Shown here: positions 44,246 to 47,358 of the stretch, one piece after another | Layout of the letters: every line of letters starts with the position of its first letter | Position numbering within the stretch: position 1 is the first letter of the stretch | Assembly (NCBI RefSeq): GCF_001642025.1 | Contig: NZ_LWHO01000004.1 | Coordinates: forward strand, 1 to 47,358 | Length of the DNA: 47,358 bases | Direction: 5' to 3' | DNA from: Cutibacterium namnetense | GTDB taxonomy: Bacteria > Actinomycetota > Actinomycetes > Propionibacteriales > Propionibacteriaceae | Translations under genes and position numbers: made by a program | The notes under the pieces: generated by a model | Told to the model about the DNA's origin: nothing | The model's input: only the letters and a program-made list of their open reading frames with translations | Databases searched by the model: none

Positions 44246-45202
44246 ATGAACTCCCACCGCTGGTACACACCGTGGTTGTTGGTGGCTCCGGCAGTCGTGT
44301 GGACCGTCGTGTTCGCCCTCTACCCCTTCATCAACACGATCATCCTGTCCTTCACGAACACCCGACCACTCGTCGGCGGGCAGTTCATCGGCTTCGCGAA
44401 TTACATCGAACTGTGGCACGACGACATGTTCTGGAATGCCATGGGGACGACATTCGTCTACGTCATCGTCTGCATACCACTGTTGACGATCTTGCCTCTG
44501 CTGCTGGCCCTACTGGTCGAGAAGAAGATCCCAGGTATTTCGTTTTTCCGCACAGTCGCGTATTTCCCCGTCATCGCATCGGTCGTCGTGGTCGCCCTTA
44601 TCTGGAGTTGGATGTTCGATTCACGCGGCCTCATCAACCAGTCCCTGCAATGGATGGGCGCTACCAGTAGCCCCATCCCCTTTCTCGTTGATCGCTGGAA
44701 GCTACTCGGCTGCGCGATCCTGCTTACGGTGTGGAAAGGCCTCGGCTACTACATGATCGTCTACCTCGCGGCGCTGGGAAACGTCGATCACGATCTCCAC
44801 GAAGCGGCTGCCCTGGACGGTGCGGGCACCTTCCAGCGATTCCGCAACGTCACTATTCCCGGCATCCGCCCCGCAATGGTCCTCATCATTGCCCTCAGCG
44901 CGGTGTCCGGCATGAGGATCTTCTCCGAGCTCTATGTCCTCACCAACGGCACGGGTGGCCCAGGCGGGGAGGATTCCAGCCTGGTCATGGTTATTAAGCA
45001 GGTCGGAACCGGACTGTCTGGACAACTCGGATATGCCTCGGCCATATCAGTGGTGTTGTTCTTCCTCACACTCATCCCATTGACGGTCATCGGTTGGGCC
45101 AACAACAAGGACCTTCAATCAGGACGTCGGACCAGACGGGGACAGAGCCGCACTCACCAGACCGCCGCTATCCAGAACGCCACCAAGGAGACGATGGCAT
45201 GA
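44246..45202 (+). CDS. Sugar ABC transporter permease, MalF-like
   Basis: 318 residues, six TM helices. The cytoplasmic EAA loop reads EAAALDGAGTFQRFRNVTIP and would contact the ATPase. ATG 44246 has CAAGGA 9 nt upstream; the frame's TTG 44237 was not chosen. A basic hydrophilic C-terminal tail follows the last helix. Overlaps the next permease by 4 nt. Confidence 0.92.
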   Translation: MNSHRWYTPWLLVAPAVVWTVVFALYPFINTIILSFTNTRPLVGGQFIGFANYIELWHDDMFWNAMGTTFVYVIVCIPLLTILPLLLALLVEKKIPGISFFRTVAYFPVIASVVVVALIWSWMFDSRGLINQSLQWMGATSSPIPFLVDRWKLLGCAILLTVWKGLGYYMIVYLAALGNVDHDLHEAAALDGAGTFQRFRNVTIPGIRPAMVLIIALSAVSGMRIFSELYVLTNGTGGPGGEDSSLVMVIKQVGTGLSGQLGYASAISVVLFFLTLIPLTVIGWANNKDLQSGRRTRRGQSRTHQTAAIQNATKETMA

Positions 45203-46086
45203 GCACCGCAAGGGCAACCTCCCAGAAACCGTGGCGCAGCCGACGCGCTTTTGACCCGACCCGCCCCACCCTGGCCGGGCTCATCGGGCGTTACCTCCTA
45301 CTGGTCTTCGTCGTCATCATCTCGATCGGACCGTTCTTGTGGCAGCTCTCAACCTCCCTCAAAGGCGTCAATGAAAACATCTACTCATTTCCGCCCCACC
45401 TCATCCCGCAGGAATTCAGTATTGACGCGTACCGACGCGTTGCCCATGTGGTGCCAATATTCCGGTACGCCTGGCATTCAGTGATCGTCGCCGCAGTCTG
45501 CGTCGTCGGCAATGTCGTGCTAGCCTCGCTGGCCGGTTACGCACTGACCTGCATGAAGTTCCGCGGCAAGAAAGTCGTGATGGCCATCCTGCTGTCGGTT
45601 CTCCTGCTGCCGGGCGAAGTGACGCTGACCAGCCAGTACCTCGTCATCAAAGGTATGGGTCTTGCGAATACGCTCACCGGCGTGGCCATTCCGGGTATCG
45701 TCGGCGCCATCAACGTCCTGCTCATGGCGACCGCCTGTGGAGCCGTCCCGCCATCGGTTTTAGACGCCGCAACCGTTGACGGGGCGAGCACGTGGTCGAA
45801 GATTCGCCACATCGTATGGCCCAACATCAAGGGCATGGCGTCCGTGGTCGCGGTGTTCTCGTTCATCGGGGCTTGGGACGACTTTCTGTGGCCGCTGGTC
45901 GTCCTCAACGATCCGGACAAGTACACGCTGACGGTCGGTATGCAGTACCTCAGCTCGACGATGTCCACTGATCCGCGCGAGGTCGCAGCCGGCACGGTGA
46001 TCGCCCTCATCCCCATCATTATCGTCTTCGCGTCCATGCAGAAGGTGTTCTTCCGCGGAGTTGAGGGTGGTGGGGTCAAAGGTTGA
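45199..46086 (+). CDS. Sugar ABC transporter permease, MalG-like
   Basis: 295 residues, six TM helices, EAA-type loop DAATVDGASTWSKIRHIVWP, and C-terminal FFRGVEGGGVKG as usual for CUT1 MalG-type permeases. ATG 45199 overlaps the previous stop (ATGA), with AAGGAG 8 nt upstream. No ATP-binding gene follows, so a shared MsiK/UgpC-type ATPase encoded elsewhere is expected. Convergent with lacI, 21 bp between stops. Confidence 0.92.
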   Translation: MSTARATSQKPWRSRRAFDPTRPTLAGLIGRYLLLVFVVIISIGPFLWQLSTSLKGVNENIYSFPPHLIPQEFSIDAYRRVAHVVPIFRYAWHSVIVAAVCVVGNVVLASLAGYALTCMKFRGKKVVMAILLSVLLLPGEVTLTSQYLVIKGMGLANTLTGVAIPGIVGAINVLLMATACGAVPPSVLDAATVDGASTWSKIRHIVWPNIKGMASVVAVFSFIGAWDDFLWPLVVLNDPDKYTLTVGMQYLSSTMSTDPREVAAGTVIALIPIIIVFASMQKVFFRGVEGGGVKG

Positions 46087-46107
46087 GACCACCATCGTGT
46101 CGATCCC

Positions 46108-47118
46108 TTACCGGGCCTGGCTGGTGGATCCTCTCACAACGAGTTCAGGGGGTTGCTCAGTGACGTTGTCGACATCGTCACCGCTAATGATTCCCATCAG
46201 CATGGTGACGCAATCCCGGCCTAGGACCGACGGATCTCGTCGCAACGCGGTGATTCCTGGTGACATCACCCGACATGCCGGAGAGTCCTCAAACGACACC
46301 ACCGAAACGTCAGTGGGAACCTGTAACCGGCGCTCGGCGACGGCAGCCAGACCACCCAGCGTCAGCACCTCGTTGTCGTAGACGATCGCGGTAGGACGAT
46401 CCTCGGTCTCCAGCAGCGCGCTGGTCTCTCGCAACCCGGACTGCTCAGAATAATCTGTTGCCGCTGCCTCGATAACGACAACCTTCAGCCTCTCGGCTTC
46501 CTGAGCGAAGGCTCGTCGCCGAACCATACTGTGCTCGAGAGCAGGGTCACCACCGATGTGGGCAATACGACGATGACCTTGATCAACCAAGTGAGTGGCG
46601 ATGCTTCTGACAGCGGCTGCGTCATCGATATGCACACCAGGCAACGGCGTGTCACTCATAGCGCCAACAACCGTGCACGGCATCTTGATCTGTGCCATAA
46701 GCGGCCACCGCGGATCGTTGCGGGCCGGATCGACGAGGACCACACCGTCAACCCGTCGCTGCGCCCACCACTGACGATGGACCTCGCATTCCTCCTCACG
46801 TGACGCAACCAACTGCAACACCAAAGCGGTGCGTGCGGGAGTGAGGACCTCCTCCATGCCGGCAATAAGGTGGAGAAAGAACCCTTCACCAGCGAAGCTG
46901 CGATCATCGCGCGCTATAACAAGTCCGACGGCTCCAGCCCGATTGGCCGATAACGCTCTCGCGGCCACGTTGGGACGCCATCCCAGATCTTTGGCCACAG
47001 CCTTCACCCGGGATCTCGTAGCCTCGGAAACGCCCGGCTTGTCATTGAGGGCGAAAGACACTGCGCCAGGAGACACACCGGCAACCCTGGCGATATCCTT
47101 GATCGTCGTCCTGTCCAT
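46108..47118 (-). CDS. LacI-family transcriptional regulator
   Basis: 336 residues. The N-terminal HTH and hinge (TIKDIARVAGVSPGAVSFAL, residues 5-24) is followed by a periplasmic-binding-like sugar sensor domain (about 62-330). GGAAGGAG is 9 nt before the ATG. It converges on the sugar ABC operon, which carries a CG-centred palindrome at its promoter; a related palindrome lies upstream of this gene. Likely represses the importer and itself, or the gene to the right. Confidence 0.93.
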   Translation of the reverse strand: MDRTTIKDIARVAGVSPGAVSFALNDKPGVSEATRSRVKAVAKDLGWRPNVAARALSANRAGAVGLVIARDDRSFAGEGFFLHLIAGMEEVLTPARTALVLQLVASREEECEVHRQWWAQRRVDGVVLVDPARNDPRWPLMAQIKMPCTVVGAMSDTPLPGVHIDDAAAVRSIATHLVDQGHRRIAHIGGDPALEHSMVRRRAFAQEAERLKVVVIEAAATDYSEQSGLRETSALLETEDRPTAIVYDNEVLTLGGLAAVAERRLQVPTDVSVVSFEDSPACRVMSPGITALRRDPSVLGRDCVTMLMGIISGDDVDNVTEQPPELVVRGSTSQAR

Positions 47119-47236
47119 AAAGCCACGCTCCTTCCCGAAGCATAAATGCTCTGTCGGGCGAGCCCACAGGGCGTCGTCACCTGAGGCTTACTGCCTCGAC
47201 CCGCGCAGCATCATTTTAGGCCTATTTAGAGGAATA

Positions 47237-47252
47237 GGTAAAACGCTTCAAT
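47237..47252. promoter_or_regulatory. Second LacI-type operator-like site
   Basis: On the minus strand ATTGAAGCGTTTTACC matches the site at 42767-42782 at 11 of 16 positions, including AAGCGT and TTA. It lies 119 bp upstream of the lacI-type start and upstream of the possible rightward ORF at 47276. Confidence 0.45.
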
Positions 47253-47275
47253 ATCCTTTCGGATTGATCTTGCCA

Positions 47276-47358
47276 ATGACATACCCGTCCCGAGAGAAGG
47301 AGCCTCTAGCACACAGAGCTATCCCGCCCCAGATGAAACGCGGGGGGGGGGGGGGGGA
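47276..47358 (+). CDS. Possible partial ORF containing a poly-G tract
   Basis: ATG 47276 opens a plus-strand frame (MTYPSREKEPLAHRAIPPQM) that runs into the G16 tract and off the window; ATG 47333 is in the same frame. No good ribosome-binding site precedes either. If real, slippage of the tract would switch the frame. It could equally be an upstream leader. Unknown product. Confidence 0.25.
   Translation, partial: MTYPSREKEPLAHRAIPPQMKRGGGGG
47342..47357. repeat. Homopolymeric G16 tract
   Basis: Sixteen consecutive Gs at the right edge, immediately after ATGAAACGC. Tracts of this length mutate by slippage during replication. Comparable G/C runs at gene starts or promoters have been described in C. 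acnes as candidate phase-variation sites. The tract may also be an assembly-ending artefact, since it coincides with the end of the window. Confidence 0.85.

Noticed and set aside
1-47358. CRISPR arrays, insertion sequences, phage genes or biosynthetic clusters
   Set aside because: No direct-repeat arrays, transposase, integrase or cluster signature genes were found; the only mobile-looking piece is the hicAB/mutM-fragment segment.

Overview
The window looks like chromosomal DNA of a high-GC Gram-positive actinobacterium. I infer Propionibacteriaceae, most likely Cutibacterium (C. acnes or a close relative). The evidence is actinobacterial gene order (infC-rpmI-rplT-methyltransferase-pheST; rpsP-khpA-rimM-trmD; rplS-lepB-rnhB-DUF2469-yraN-comM-dprA; DUF177-rpmF-rnc-mutM), many GTG/TTG starts, a succinate dehydrogenase/fumarate reductase operon suited to propionic fermentation, and a 16-G homopolymer at the right edge. 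The species call is from pattern recognition, not a database match.

Layout. 1-480: no gene; two consensus-like promoters read leftward off the window, then the tyrS terminator. 485-8,888: tyrS, orphan argR, a TetR regulator divergent from bioB, pheST and an RNA methyltransferase. In relatives a full arginine cluster sits between pheT and tyrS; here only argR remains and bioB/TetR occupy the gap. 8,896-10,670: rplT, rpmI, infC with an AUC-like start and a leader terminator. 10,670-18,520: SseB-like protein, small membrane protein, hisG/hisE, pnuC, DUF3090, aldo/keto reductase, citrate synthase and M20 peptidase. 18,519-21,117: tRNA-Leu(GAG), secreted lipase-like hydrolase, CsbD-like protein, ogt. 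21,105-26,680: dprA, comM, yraN, DUF2469, rnhB, lepB, rplS on the minus strand. 26,930-30,443: sdhCAB, placed between rplS and trmD. 30,587-38,157: trmD, rimM, khpA, rpsP, amidohydrolase, ffh, esterase, ftsY. 38,208-40,155: unannotated 55-residue membrane protein, GtrA-like protein, a second diverged copy of the mutM 3' end, and a HicAB toxin-antitoxin module; smc, normally next to mutM and ftsY, is not here. 40,156-42,557: mutM, rnc, rpmF, DUF177. 42,767-47,118: sugar ABC importer (binding protein plus two permeases, no ATPase) and a convergent LacI regulator with matching operator-like sites. 47,276-47,358: start of a possible ORF running into the poly-G tract.

Most of the window is housekeeping: translation, signal-recognition targeting, protein export, DNA uptake/repair and central metabolism. 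The accessory or regulatory signals most worth a second look are the paired TGAAC-N3-GTTCA operators at bioB, the infC leader, the mutM-duplication/HicAB island, the LacI operator pair around the sugar importer, and the poly-G tract.
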